A DNA stretch of 64,000 nt from Bryopsis sp. KO-2023 (GCA_030272585.1 BSYQ01000001.1:8695001-8759000); one strand, 5' to 3'. Positions 1 through 11,567 are shown, numbered from the stretch's first letter. Notes: generated by a model from the sequence alone, not told the origin. Made by a program: numbers and translations.

Positions 1-958
1 GAAGACAAAATCCCTCCACCAAGAACAAGGGTTAGAATGGCCCAATGCATTTCCTATTCCCCATGTGCAACCACATTCTTTTCAATTTAGTTGATGGCCA
101 TGAGTGAATCTGATCTAATTATCATTTCCGTCCCACACGATTCAACTCAGGCTTTTTTGGGGTGCCTAGCAAGACAATTGAAAATGACCCAAATGGAAAG
201 CTGCTCAATTCATGTCCTTGTTCCATACCTACAGCAATAGGCCGAACTGTGGTAAAGGTCATGAAGCTGCTATTTGGAAAGGATATCGGTGGTGCAATCC
301 AACCGATTTATCTACTAGTCATTCCATCAAGTTAATGGGTAACAACTGTCGGTATTTTTATTGGTATTGCATTCTGGATGTTAAAGACTGCCCTACCAAC
401 ACAATCTCAGACTGCAGCATTCATAATGTGATCCAGGGTGAACTCAGGGGAAAATCCATCCGGTCACATTAATGTATACGTATCTCCAATATTATGATTC
501 TGGTTTCTAAGTTCGAATTCATAAGCTGGTGTCTTTTCCTGTTTTAATGCACAACCCAAGGCATAACACTGAGAAAGTGACAAATGTGTTTTTGACGAGA
601 GAATCATTTCTGCAGTTCAGTAGCTAAAGACTGCAGGAGTTGAGATATACATATACATGTGTGTGTGTGTGGGATGTCGTTGTACGTTTCTTACCAGTAC
701 AAAAAAGAACGTATAGCTCTGAAGCTTTTTCAATCACGGAAAACAAAAATGCCTTGTACATTTACAAACAGTTCACCAGTGGCGGTTGAAAGTTATGCAC
801 GTCGGACAGGAAAAGTTGCAACTGGCTTGCTGCGCACAGCATAAAAACCGGCTCTTCGCCGAGGATCGCAAAGCAACGACTGGTGTGTTCTCTCTGTGCT
901 CTGTGCGTGCGTTTTTTCTACTCTCAACCGACTTCTTTGTCTCGACTCTTTCCTCAAC
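1..958. other. Intergenic / unresolved left edge
   Basis: No gene model is supported here. Short open frames between about 210 and 480 have no recognisable domain and no convincing splice partners; they could be a terminal exon of a gene left of the window, but this cannot be shown. The last 120 bp is the promoter and 5' UTR of the secreted-protein gene that starts at 959. Confidence 0.4.
839..848 (+). promoter_or_regulatory. TATA-like box of the first secreted-protein gene
   Basis: The sequence GCATAAAAAC lies about 115 bp upstream of the ATG at 959. A very similar GCATAAATA motif lies about 107 bp upstream of the second secreted-protein gene (ATG 49214). Role inferred from sequence and spacing only. 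Confidence 0.4.
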
Positions 959-2327
959 ATGATGATGAAAGCTGCAATCGTGTTGGCCTTCCTTGCACTC
1001 GTGGCGCCGCCACAAGCTTTGGCAGGTTTGCAGCACACGCGAGCGCAGGCTCTCGTTTTCCTGCTCCGGTTGGGATGCGCCACCTTAGATGTGTATGCTT
1101 TTATTCAGGTCGGCGCCTCTATCAGACCTCGACCACTTCTTGCCAAGTGTTCGGTTCGGTGAGCCTCGTGGTGAAGTCGGGGTCGTGCAAGGGCTGGGCC
1201 GGGGCAAGTTGCAATGTAAGATCTCTTGTCCTCGCTGTCGGCATCGTCTCTTGTGAGCTTTTCATGCTGTTCCCAACTTGTTCAGAAAACGTCTCGTGTG
1301 TGGTGGATCGGCAGTCTCTCGCTTTCGCGGAATCAACACTGGAGAGCGAAGTCAAGGAGATCTTGACAAATGATCTGTGTAGCCCCGTGTCGGCGCAAGC
1401 TGCAGCAACGGCCGCCGCGACTGCCGTGGCGTCTGTTTATTTCGAGGCGCTGGCAAAGGTCGGTGCAGCCTGGCTGAAGTTGACTGTCAGTTTTTTGTGT
1501 ATCCCTTTTCGTGCACTGACCCCCTGCTTTGCTCGTGCAGGTCTCCTGTGATGGTCAGGGCTTTGGATGCGGTTTCAGCGTAGCCCGTGGAGATTCCTTT
1601 GCAACCGCCTATGCAGAAGTATTTGCTCGAGCCGTAGCAGTCGCAGCCAGCGGCGAATCCGGCGCAGTGTGTATGGGAGACCTGACCGCGATAGCGGTGG
1701 GATTCGCGAAAGCCGCCGCGGAAGGCAGCACCAGGGCGTGCGTCGAAGGCAGCGGAACAGCAGAGGCTTTTCGCTCCGAGTTTGTGCTCTCGGCAACAAC
1801 AGCCATAGCTGACGCCTTGGCGATTGCCACTTCAGAAGTCTGCACAGGTTCGGCCGTTTCTTGTTCATCTCGTTTCTTGTGTGGCCATGGACGACAAGCA
1901 ACGTGCGAATGTGTTGAGAGCAGGTGAATTGGGTACCAGCTCCGAATGCGGAGTCGATGTGGAGGGAAGCTCCACCGCCACCAACATCAACCTTAATGAG
2001 GTGGGCGACCCAGCGCCAACGACGAGCGGCGATGGCACTGCTGATTCCGGCTCCTCCTCGACCACGGCCGGCTCCCAGCTCCCAGTCTGTACCACTGTGG
2101 CAGAGTACTCTTGCTGCTGGGATGCTCCAGGGTGAGAAGGCTCGCATTGCTGATATTGTGTTGTTCACTGGTAACCGTGTTTGTATTGGTGATGAGCTGC
2201 ATTTGTGTTGCGTGTTGTGCGCAGATGCGCCAAGAACGGGCTGCGAAGCGGGGCTTCTTTCGACCCCAATCACAATCTGCTGATTTTCCCCTTGGGATCG
2301 TCGGTGCCCCAGTGCTTCTGCTACTAG
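959..2327 (+). CDS. Secreted Ala-rich, Cys-rich protein (285 aa)
   Basis: Five exons join in phase: 959-1025, 1286-1458, 1541-1847, 1924-2131, 2225-2327 (GT-AG introns). The protein starts with three Met and a clear signal peptide (hydrophobic core about residues 4-18, likely cut after ALA-G), encoded almost exactly by exon 1. The mature part is built of alanine-rich helix-like stretches punctuated by cysteines, then a Ser/Thr/Gly-rich linker and a Cys-dense tail with a vicinal CC pair and a final CFCY. No catalytic domain is visible. Expected in the cell wall, matrix or extracellular space, probably disulfide-bonded. The small separate signal-peptide exon with a phase-1 junction is shared with the gene at 49214, so the two may be distant relatives or products of exon shuffling. 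The function is unknown. Confidence 0.72.
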
Positions 2328-4204
2328 TACCAGCACGTTCGTTTATCGAGCAACAACAGCAAAAAAGGAACACCAACCAGAGGATCACGTATAATTTCGG
2401 GCGTACACGAGCATCGTTCACCTCTTGAGTGGAGAAGTGAACACTGGGGCAGAATCCACTTGAAAAGCAGTGGAAAGCCCTCTTTCTGTTATATTTTGAG
2501 CCACGTCTGTGGGTGGCATGAAAGCACTTGCATTTGGACCTGACCGGGGCGAGAGCTGTCTTCCTTTCGTGCGTGGGAGGTGGTGGCGTGTGTGGAAACG
2601 TGTGTGGTATTTTCGTTAGGGACTTCGGCCGCCGCCGGTCCAGAAAGACTAAACAGGCCTCTAAGGCCTAGGCCAATGTAATCGATGCTAACTTGAGAAT
2701 CTGAATTTTGCAGTGTTCATTGTGACTTCCGGATTGCATTATATCCCTTCGAAAGGAGCCATACTATTGAGTAAATAAACTGGAGGTGTTTTTGCTGGTT
2801 TTGTTTCTTCTCAACTAGGACACGATTAGTCATATCATTCTTCCAAAATATTCTGCAGAAGCTACCAAAAAATAATTCACTGTTTACAACCCAAAGTGTT
2901 GGGTGCAAAAGTGACAACATGTTGGTACGCTTAAGAGTCTGTAAACATACAAACAGGTGCTTTATAAAGCATAACCATACTCCGTTGGAGGAGTAAAAAG
3001 ATGTGTTTCTTGCAGAAGCGTATACGAAGTCTCTACACAGAGATTCATCTGGAATACGAATTAAATATTGATGATTTGATTAAATCGTTCAACCTCCAAA
3101 GCAACCCGCCTCCTCCCCCCACATCCTTTCACCGTTCAACAGTGAAAGACAAGTTGTCTTCTTAATCTCTTACTTCTTCACAATCTTATTTGTGACTGCT
3201 GCGGACCGTGTCGTCATCGTAACAGGCGTTGCTCACGCCGTCCTTCTCGAGAGATATCCTCGAAAGACTATTGAAGTATCTCTTGGGAACACAAGAGAGC
3301 AATGAAAAAACACTTCTCCGTTCAATACGAGGGAATATGCAAAAGGCTAGCAAGCCACATATAAACAACTCACTCTAGAGTCTAGAGTCTAGACCCCTTA
3401 AACACTTCGAAGCATTTCGTTACGAGGCTTATCATGATGATATTATCCCTTCGAATACGTACTCTGATCGTTTAGGTTCTAGAGCTCTGTTTAAGAAATA
3501 TTGGGGTGCTTGAAAAGATGTCTTTTAATTGCACTTGCTTTTCCTTTCTTGATGTGCATGTTCTTGCAACTGGCTGTATGGGGAGTTGGGAGTTGGGTTG
3601 AAATTGTACGTGCTTATGTTTTCGGGAAAAAAAATATGGGGTGGTCTTGGGACTGTTTGATGAGAACACGCAGGTCATCACAGCATGCTTGGGAAAAACC
3701 TGTTTGATTTCACTTCCTGCATTCACGGTATCTTGCAAAATTGAATTGCAAAATCAATCCACATCAGATTGGGTGTGTGCAGGGGAACTCCAATCTTTTT
3801 ACACTTAATCTTGAGCGCTTTCATTCGATTTGATGGGAACCATGATGAGCTCATAAGGAACTCTGGCTGGCAGTTGTTAAGTGTGGCTGATGAAACCGGT
3901 TTTCGGCAGTTTTTGTGATGAAAAGGGCAAAAGGGCCTCCTTGTGTAAATTTCGACGTCTCCAGGCCAGCCTGAACGGCTTCAATGTCACAGCAAGAAGC
4001 CTACCAGACGCCCGATCACGAAACTGCAAAATTGCGAAATGAAATGCGTGCTGTCATTTTCAAGAAGAAAAGATGAAGCCACATCAGAATGAGAACACGC
4101 TCCACCAACGGCCGTTAATGGAGGCAAATTTCATCATTAAGGAAAAGCAAGCAGAACTCTTAAAGCGACGAAGTGCGAGCCTTGGCTAAATCCGGTCTCG
4201 TGTG
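2328..4204. other. Intergenic region, no gene seen
   Basis: About 1.9 kb between two plus-strand genes. It includes the 3' UTR of the secreted-protein gene and the promoter of the KH-DnaJ gene. Open frames on both strands are short, without domains or good splice partners. A small triplet-like repeat of CTAGAGT units lies near 3372-3392. I see no RNA gene. Confidence 0.5.
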
Positions 4205-7200
4205 ATGCCACGCCATCGGAGTCGCTCCCGAGAAAGGCGTTATCACAGAAGAAGTCGCAGCCGTTCACGACAACGACGAAAAGAAAAGGATAGATCCAGA
4301 AGTCGGAGCAAGGAGAGAAAAACTAGGAGGTAGCCTTTTTCGTTTTGGTGTCCAATTTCCAGCAGCAAAGTCACAAAAATTTGAATGCTCAGATGAAAAA
4401 AACACCACAACATACCACAAAACTTGATTTGAGTTTGATGACATGGACTTCTTCGGCATGATTTGGAAGCCTCCAGTTTTGCTTGATGTCCCACCCTTGA
4501 ATTCAGCCAATTTTTTTTTTAAATCGAACGGCTAAATTGAAAGGTGGTATTATTTACATCGAAAGAAAGCCAGCATATGCTTTAAAATCAAACGGATGAA
4601 TCTTGAATTCAACACATATTGTTGTTAAATAGTTCGCATCGAGCCGAAGCTAGAGGACGAACGAGAAAGTCAGAATCGCCCAGTGTTCAGAGGAAAAATG
4701 AGACCAAGCCTGAGAAGAAGCGAGACCGGTAAACAATCCACAGCAAGCCACCAGACAGCATTTTTTTGAATTTTTATTTTATTGATTAATTATTAATAAT
4801 ATTAACATTTTTTAACTTTCTTTTTGGGGGGGGAGTTACCTTTCTAGATGTACATAACAGACATCGAAACTGCAAGCGGTCAAGTCCTGTTGGATGGGGG
4901 CTAGTTTTTTTTTTCATTTTTTATTGGAAAGGATTGAAATATGAATGCATCTGTATATATATATATTATGTAACGATTCGTTCTGGATGGATGGGTGGAT
5001 TTGCAGCGAGACGAGTGCTTCTCCAAAGATCATGAAGGAGTCTGATGACAGCGCAAAACGACGGAGACTTGAAAAGCTTCAAGCATGGAAAAACAAACAG
5101 GTGTGAAGTCAATGGCAGCACACACACACGCATCCGTATTTATTTCATATAGCATTTTTCTTTTAATGTTAAAAGCTTTCTTGTGGCTTATTTTTTGTCG
5201 GACTGGGAGTCTATATCTTAGGTCAGCAGCAGCTCCTGTACTTTTGCATTCATCCATTCATGGTGCTGGTCAGGAAGTAGGAATTGGGGGCTGTGTTTTC
5301 TTTCAATTTTTTTCTCTGTGAGTGTTCAAATAGGCCCTGGCTAGAGCGGTGCCAGCAAAACCAGAAGTCCCACAGCTGTCGGAACCTCCCAAGCCAGATC
5401 CACCACCACCTCAATCCAAACCTGCCCCAGCAGATTTGAAATCGGCAGCATGGTACTGTTCGAAAAACATCGCACTTGAGGAAAACAAACAAAAAAAAGA
5501 ACAAAAGAAAAACCCACGAGCATCCAGTATTCCGGGCATCTTTTTCGCTGTTTTTTTCTTTTTTTGATGTAGCTAGTTCTTGGGACCATGCGATCCTCCC
5601 CTATAGCTGGATGTGTGTTTCAAAGAGTAGGGTAGAGCAGAGCGGTGATTTTTGTTTCGAAATGATGCAAGAATCGATGGCTGATCATTGGCTAGGGTAC
5701 CTTGGGATGATCCCACACCGGCATTTGATCTTGCTCATCCACCTGTTCCAGATGCTGTCCAACGGAAAAGAACAGAAGCTGCTCTCAGGGATATCGAGCT
5801 GATGGCTGCAGGACCTCGGGTACCAACCAATCATCTGTCTGTCTGTCTGTACAATCTGCATCGACCAAAACATAGTGGTAGTTCCGGGAGGGCACTTTTC
5901 TTTGGCTGGATAACAAGACAATGAATTCGGATTCTACACACTAGGCTGTACAGCAACTTTTTTTTTTGGGCAGCAACCAGGTGATTGCTGGAGAGCTGAT
6001 TCACTGTGTTTTTTTTTGGGGGGGGTGGATGATAGGTGGATGAGGTGGATCCATTGGATGCATTCATGGCGTCCGAGGTCATGCCAGAAGTCAACGCGAA
6101 GGAGCAGGAAGAAAAGAAAAGACTGGAGGAGGACAGAATTAAGCGGGCGAAATTGATTGCGGTGAGCTCATGGTTGCGTTCAATCCAGGACCATTCCTCC
6201 TCTGATTATGTTCCCTATGATTTTCCAGACTCTTCTTTCTTAGAAAAGACAGAAATCCATGTTTATAGTTGGCTTCTTAGGGAAAGATGCTCTGTTTGTG
6301 TGGACTGTGTGGAGCCTTGATTGTTGAAAATGTGTTTTGCTGGAGCAGGACGGAAAAACGGGGAAGGGCCCTATGGTTTTGGAGGATTCAGATTCGGAAG
6401 AGGAAGCCGATTGGGAGATTGAAGTACCCATGAACAAAGTGAAGCTCATCATCGGGCCGAACGGAACGAAAATTCAAGAAATCCAAAAAAAATCCAAGTG
6501 CAGGATCCAGGTCTGACATGGCACAAACGCCCGAACACATATCGCACTCATCCAGCAGCTCAAAGATTTGTATTTTTGGGAAGAATTCCAGGAGAAGCGG
6601 GGCGGGGGGTAGAAGGTCATATTTCCGCCCCCCCCCCCAAAAAAAGTATCCTTTTGGGTGGTGTTCCGACAACTTAGTATACTAAAGTGTCAGAAAGCTT
6701 GGATTTGGTTCAGATTTTCAACAGTGCGGTGATTTCTATGTTTTCAGGTGAAGAAGGACGATGCGGAAATGAATCGAGCGTTCGGCTCCGGACCCCACAT
6801 TCCAGTTCCGGCTGATGGCAAACCTAAAATGGTCACGATCATGATTTTTGGGGATGCCCGAGGAGTCGAGTTTGCCGAGCAGCTAATCACCGAAGCCGTG
6901 GAGAATCGAGAGCAGAAGCAAAAGCAAAGGCAAAAGGTGGGGTGGAATTCGATGGAGGCCTCCAGCTTCAGTTTGCAACACATGGGAAAGAAACAAGACA
7001 GGGGTGTAGCACCTCTGTTTACCTTTGTTCTTTGTTAAATCATCGAACAAAGTTGAGCACATAATACCCCTCCATATTTCCGCATTATGGAGTTTTGAAC
7101 TTTTTATATCGAGTTTTTTATTTTGAAGTCCGCCAGGCAAGATGGGAGGATTGTGCAGCTGGATTGTTAAATTATGGGATGGCCAAAAAGAAAAATTCCT

Positions 7201-7676
7201 TTTACCACTTTGTGATTGTAAGGTAGCAATGAAAAGGAAATTATGAAAAAAACAAGCATTCGGAAATTAAAAAAGCCAACTAGCTCCATTTATTCCACCT
7301 CCATCAATGCTTGTTCCGAAAACCGAAAGTCGATTTGTTTTTTTCTGCCCATGAAAAATGTATTACAGAACTAAAACATTATTCATTACGTTTCCCTGAT
7401 TTGCAGGAGTATGAGAGGAAGAGGGAAGCCAAGGTTCGAGATCGTCAAATCTATCACCTCCGCCATGCCAGGGATTACGAAGCTTTAGGCTTGTCGATGG
7501 GTGCCAGCAAAGCCAGCGTCAAATCAGCATACAGAAAATTGGCTGTCAAATGGCATCCAGATAAACACCCGGAGGATCCCGAAGGAGCCAAGGCAAAATT
7601 CCAAGAAATCCAGCAAGCGTATCAGAGTCTGATGAGCACAAGCGAGGACGACAAAGTGGAGCAAATCGGAGTGTAA
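4205..7676 (+). CDS. SR-rich / KH-domain / DnaJ fusion protein (427 aa)
   Basis: Nine exons join with consistent phases: 4205-4329, 4654-4728, 5007-5100, 5334-5452, 5696-5819, 6036-6161, 6349-6510, 6748-6936, 7407-7676. Residues 1-45 are an RS-rich tail typical of pre-mRNA splicing factors. A Pro-rich linker follows (about 105-135), then the motif VDPLDAFM near residue 183, which is like the conserved motif upstream of the helicase core in Prp5/DDX46. A KH domain follows with the GxxG loop IIGPNG near 255-260, and a C-terminal J domain (about 360-420) with HPD at 388-390. There is no DEAD-box helicase core. I infer an RNA-binding co-chaperone that recruits an Hsp70 to spliceosomal or mRNP complexes in the nucleus. 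The domain calls are strong; the biological role is inference. Confidence 0.85.
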
Positions 7677-8270
7677 TGGCTTGGCTTGTTGGGGGGGGGG
7701 GTGAAGGGAGCTATCACACCTTGCCAGTTTCTGGGAAGATATTTTTTTTCAAACTCTTGCACTACCAAAAAAATCTCGAATAGTTGCATTTATAATTATT
7801 CAGGATTTGTTCAGAGATGTATCATTGAATACAGGTGGATACAGAGAGAATATGAATCTGAAGAAAACGACAGGTGGTATCTCCCAGGCAAGAACCTCTG
7901 TCATTTTCAGTGTTCTGGAGTCATGGACTGCACCTGTTCACCGCCCCTTTGTTCAAATGTATTCACATCGACTGTCCAGTGTCCAGTCAGGACAGGGCCA
8001 TAAACTGTGCATCAGAAAGCCCAACAGATGGCAGCTACTTTTCAAAATTTGAAAGGACAAAGGGGCAGACCAGGTCAAAAGCCAAGTTGTTTTTCTTTCA
8101 GGGCTTGCACCCAACCAGATCGTGACAAACCTTGGCCAGGTCCACAAAGCAATTGAGTGATTTGGTATCTCCACGCAATTTGAGTGATTTGGTATCTCCA
8201 CTTGGAGACACACCCGATGGATATATATCTTTATCTGACTGCGAGCAATTTTTTTTCCTCTCACGCAAAA
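7677..8270. other. Convergent intergenic region
   Basis: About 600 bp between the stop of the KH-DnaJ gene and the stop of the minus-strand RNA ligase. It must hold both 3' UTRs. It begins with a G-run and contains a short tandem duplication near 8149-8201. No gene seen. Confidence 0.5.
8149..8201. repeat. 26/27-bp tandem duplication
   Basis: Two adjacent copies of a unit containing GAGTGATTTGGTATCTCCAC, at about 8149-8174 and 8175-8201, differing by one T. A simple local duplication in the 3' intergenic region; no function is suggested. Confidence 0.8.
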
Positions 8271-9332
8271 TCACACACGTGTCCTGCCATCCCCAAGATA
8301 TTCACTCAGCAGCTTTCTAACCAGACCAGCGACTTCTTGTTCAAGCTCCTTGAATTGTTCTCGACACAGGGCACCACACATATCTTGTTGATTCTCCTGG
8401 ATGCCCTCCAAAACATCTTCCACCATCATCCTGAACAGAGCGCGCGACCGACTTCTCTGTCCCTCCTCACGCAATCCCAGTTTGGAAATGGCGTTCGTCA
8501 GTCGCGACTCCGTCACCAAACTGAAAGCCTCCCATTTCAGAACATCCAAATCCGCAACGACGCCAGAGCGCGCCGCCTGCGTTTCAAACCTCAGATTTCG
8601 TCTCTCCTCACTGAAGTTCTCATGTTTCACTTTGAAACATGGCCTCAAACGATTGCCGTTTCGACCCAGAAGTTCCAGCTCACGCGCAGGCTTGGCGACA
8701 ATCCCTTCGGCGAGATTCTCTCTTTGGAGGGGAGGGAGGCCGAGCAACTGGGGGATCGTAGTTTCAAACTCGACCGGGTGGTTGAGGCAATCGTTCAGAC
8801 TCCCTGCGAACAGAGGCTTCAAGAAATTGACTCCTGCACCGTCCAACAGAGCCGCCACTTCAGCATATCCAAGGAACGACGGCGGCGCTTGGGACACAGA
8901 AATCGCGAGGTCGAAAGCGAAGAATTCGATATATGGACAGTACTGGACGGCCTTCTGAACTGGGAGGAAATTAGGATCCGATGCCACGTCTGGGTGGTCG
9001 TAGACGCCTCCGCAGAGCTCCCCATACAAATGAATGGAGGTGACGTCTGCATGCCCACGGCGAACTCCACAGAACAGATTCAAGACTCGCTCCGACAATT
9101 TCCTCAAAACGGCGCGATGCCCGAAGAAGTCCTCCTCAGCGCCGATAATGCCCGATCTTTTCGCGCACCAGACTTCAGCACCGTCACAGACGAAACAGAA
9201 ATTCGCTCCGTGCACCTTCTCCGTGACGATCCACTCGACAGATTCCAGTTTGCGCAGCTCGCTCTCGCTGAACTTCGACAATTGCCTCGTTCCTTCTAGA
9301 ATTTTGGGATACTTCGCAAAAGAGGCCGCCAT
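8271..9332 (-). CDS. Rnl2-type RNA ligase (353 aa)
   Basis: Intronless ORF of 353 aa, close to the 334 aa of T4 Rnl2. The covalent nucleotidyltransferase motifs are in order: motif I EKVHGANF with the predicted adenylated lysine at residue 39, the LYGELCG segment, motif III-like FFAFDL, motif IV EGIVAKP, and motif V CFKVKHENF. This family joins 3'-OH to 5'-phosphate RNA ends through an AMP-lysine intermediate; known members act in phage tRNA repair and in trypanosome RNA editing. Substrate and compartment here are unknown. The N-terminus (MAASFAKYPK) could be a weak organelle-targeting signal. The gene converges on the KH-DnaJ gene. Lack of introns among intron-rich neighbours may reflect acquisition by transfer or retroposition, but codon use looks like the host's. 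Family call firm, role open. Confidence 0.88.
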   Translation of the reverse strand: MAASFAKYPKILEGTRQLSKFSESELRKLESVEWIVTEKVHGANFCFVCDGAEVWCAKRSGIIGAEEDFFGHRAVLRKLSERVLNLFCGVRRGHADVTSIHLYGELCGGVYDHPDVASDPNFLPVQKAVQYCPYIEFFAFDLAISVSQAPPSFLGYAEVAALLDGAGVNFLKPLFAGSLNDCLNHPVEFETTIPQLLGLPPLQRENLAEGIVAKPARELELLGRNGNRLRPCFKVKHENFSEERRNLRFETQAARSGVVADLDVLKWEAFSLVTESRLTNAISKLGLREEGQRSRSRALFRMMVEDVLEGIQENQQDMCGALCREQFKELEQEVAGLVRKLLSEYLGDGRTRV

Positions 9333-10124
9333 TGAGCGCTACCAGTATCCAGTCGAGAAACCGTCGAGTTTCGGCCATGATGTGGCTTTGCACAGCTTCG
9401 AAATCACGTCGCAATGACTTCGCGGTAGCTTCGTTCCTATTGTGAGTCAGACCTCATTCGATTTCCCAAGTCGATGGCCAAGTCTTCCAAAACTCATCAC
9501 AGCTTCCGTGTGAAGTCACCAATTTTCCAATTTTCCTTCCTTCTGATTGCAGACTGCTTCCTGGCCGACTAGAATGGAAAGCAGCCCTGCATTCAGCACT
9601 CCAGCATTTTGTGGCCTCTATTGCGCAGTGTGTGAAAAGATATTGGAAAAAAATGCAACACTCTTATGGGGTGGGTCGCCAATCTCATTTGTTCTCTGCT
9701 CCCAATTTCATTTCATTGAAAACGTTTGGCTCCTCTTACACACGATTCGTCTAGAAATTGCACTCATGGATGCTGACCTACTAATTCCGGGGGCAGCGAA
9801 AACCCACTGAAAAACGAAAAGTGATTCTACCGTAACCGCCAAAAGCTTGCCTGATCTCTGAACGGACAACGGATCTCGTTGATCTCTGTTCAACGAACGC
9901 ACTTAAAAAATTTTGGCTCCCTCGAATATTCTCAGGTGGTCTTCGACAGCACATACGAACCCCCCGCTATCCCCTCTTTGAATCTCGAACCTGCTGATGA
10001 ACATTCAGTTCTGGACGCACCCAGTCCGAAACTCTGCCAGGGTCAAATCCAGTCGCTTATTCAGGAACTGAACTCATCCACAAGAAAATGGAATGAATCG
10101 TTTCAGTGCACAACCCTGGTTGAA
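9333..10124. other. Intergenic region
   Basis: About 790 bp between the start of the RNA ligase and the stop of the arrestin gene, both on the minus strand. It holds the ligase promoter and the arrestin 3' UTR. A plus-strand frame (9879-10361) runs antisense into the arrestin gene but shows no domain and is not called. Confidence 0.5.
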
Positions 10125-11303
10125 TCAGCGATTTCCTCTATACTGGTCCCTACCGCCTCCGTACTCCTCTTTTCTCTCAAACATGGGGGCCTCATCAGTA
10201 CCAGCTTGCACCCGGTCATACATCTGGCCTGCATTGTACATCTGGCTAGAATCATACATCTCATCGACAGGGGTTGCACTGTCCATTGGGGGCTTCTCGT
10301 CGTCAACCACCGCCTGCGCTTCGCCATTATGGACCGGTGCGTTGGGATTAGATGGCCTTGAAGGCCCATCAGCAACGAAAAAGGGGAGCTCTGAGGAATA
10401 CTCTCCGAAGCTGTATTTCGCGGTCAACCGCACGACGAATTTGTGGCCTATGTGCTCCCCGTGGACTGTGGCTGTTGGAAAACGATGGTTGTCTGGATAC
10501 TTTTGCTTGCCGAACTTGTGTCCAAACTTGACCGCGGGCGCGTTTGGCTGGATTCGACCGTTCGGAAGGGGAAACTCTTCCACAGCCAACTCGTGCTCGT
10601 GCGTATCCACTTCCCCTTTTGCCACGTACGTCGACACGATTGCCAACTGAGCCTTCACCTTCGTGATCGTCGAGTCGCAATCCGAGTTGTCGACCAGCAA
10701 CTCCACGGGGATTTCTTCCAACCACCAGTACGCGGTCTTCACCAGATCTATTTCTAGCTTGAGGGCCCCTTTCCCAAAGCAACAACACACCCTAGGCGCG
10801 AGATGCTGTCGGAGCCTTGTGCAGTAGTTGGAAGAGGCGGAAGCCACGTGGGTGTCTGGAAGCACCCGAAGCTTTGTCTCGCAGCTGAGGTCGAACTTCC
10901 ACGGCCTGTCGACACAGCTCTCGAGTCGATAGAAGATCCTTTTCGCGTCGCTGTATTCGCAGCTTGGGAGGCATTCCCTGGAAAGGTTGAATTTGAACGG
11001 AAAGGAGTACTGACGACCCGCCTCCAGGAAAACTGGATCTCCAGAGGTGCCTTTGGGCAGGCCTAACAACGTCACCGTCTCGTTGATGAACTCCTTTTCA
11101 GCACGGTAATGGACGGTTCGTCTCGTTTCGCCAGTGTTAACTTTTCGCGTCACATCCACCTTTTCTTGCCCCACAAGCGTTATATGAACTCCCCGTGCTT
11201 TGATTTTCTTGTTGGGCTCGGTTTCCAGCAACACGTGACCAGTGACGACTCCGCCTTGAAAAACATTTGGGCTGTCAAGAGTGATGGAATGGACTCTCCC
11301 CAT
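10125..11303 (-). CDS. Arrestin-domain-containing protein (392 aa)
   Basis: Single-exon ORF. The N-terminal half (about residues 5-150) matches the arrestin N fold, with the typical opening of a beta strand, PNVFQGGVVTGHVLLET and then a KARGVHITLVG strand. The C-fold occupies about 165-320, including the hallmark VELLVDNSDC segment and a late VVRLTAKYSFG strand. The last 70 residues are polar and disordered with repeated M-Y-D/N units. No PPxY motifs for HECT-ligase binding are visible, unlike animal and fungal alpha-arrestins. Members of the family act as adaptors in membrane-protein sorting and endocytosis; overall it resembles the protist and Vps26-like ARRDC group more than visual arrestins. 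It is divergently transcribed from the PTH2 gene with 264 bp between start codons. Confidence 0.85.
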   Translation of the reverse strand: MGRVHSITLDSPNVFQGGVVTGHVLLETEPNKKIKARGVHITLVGQEKVDVTRKVNTGETRRTVHYRAEKEFINETVTLLGLPKGTSGDPVFLEAGRQYSFPFKFNLSRECLPSCEYSDAKRIFYRLESCVDRPWKFDLSCETKLRVLPDTHVASASSNYCTRLRQHLAPRVCCCFGKGALKLEIDLVKTAYWWLEEIPVELLVDNSDCDSTITKVKAQLAIVSTYVAKGEVDTHEHELAVEEFPLPNGRIQPNAPAVKFGHKFGKQKYPDNHRFPTATVHGEHIGHKFVVRLTAKYSFGEYSSELPFFVADGPSRPSNPNAPVHNGEAQAVVDDEKPPMDSATPVDEMYDSSQMYNAGQMYDRVQAGTDEAPMFERKEEYGGGRDQYRGNR

Positions 11304-11567
11304 CTTGTTCGGACACGCGCGCTCCCTTAAGCCACACGGCAGCAGGGCTCAACCGCTTTTCTGCGAAAGGGCGATGAGACTGGTGACGCTCTGCGCTCTG
11401 CGTACACCTTTCCCTCGCCAGAACGTTCTGTTTCGACAGCGCTGGCCGTTGCACAGTGTTTCGTACGCCACCTCGTCTGACGTCCGAAACAACCAAATCA
11501 AATTTACTCATAGATTGAGATTTACCCACTCTCAAAACGAATTCCCTTCCCTGCCCCATTCGCCACG
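11304..11567. promoter_or_regulatory. Compact divergent promoter region (arrestin / PTH2)
   Basis: 264 bp separate the minus-strand arrestin ATG (11303) from the plus-strand PTH2 ATG (11568), so both promoters and 5' UTRs share this segment. No clear TATA box is visible. Confidence 0.5.

Noticed and set aside
1575..2336. 253-codon minus-strand frame over the first secreted-protein gene
   Set aside because: Arg/Leu-rich mirror of the Ala-rich coding strand; no motif and no start context.
8184..9299. 371-codon open frame antisense to the RNA ligase
   Set aside because: The opposite strand encodes all motifs of an RNA ligase; this frame has none and is its shadow.
9879..10361. Plus-strand frame running into the arrestin gene
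   Set aside because: Part of it reads fairly like protein and follows an AG, but it overlaps the arrestin coding end in antisense and has no partner exons.
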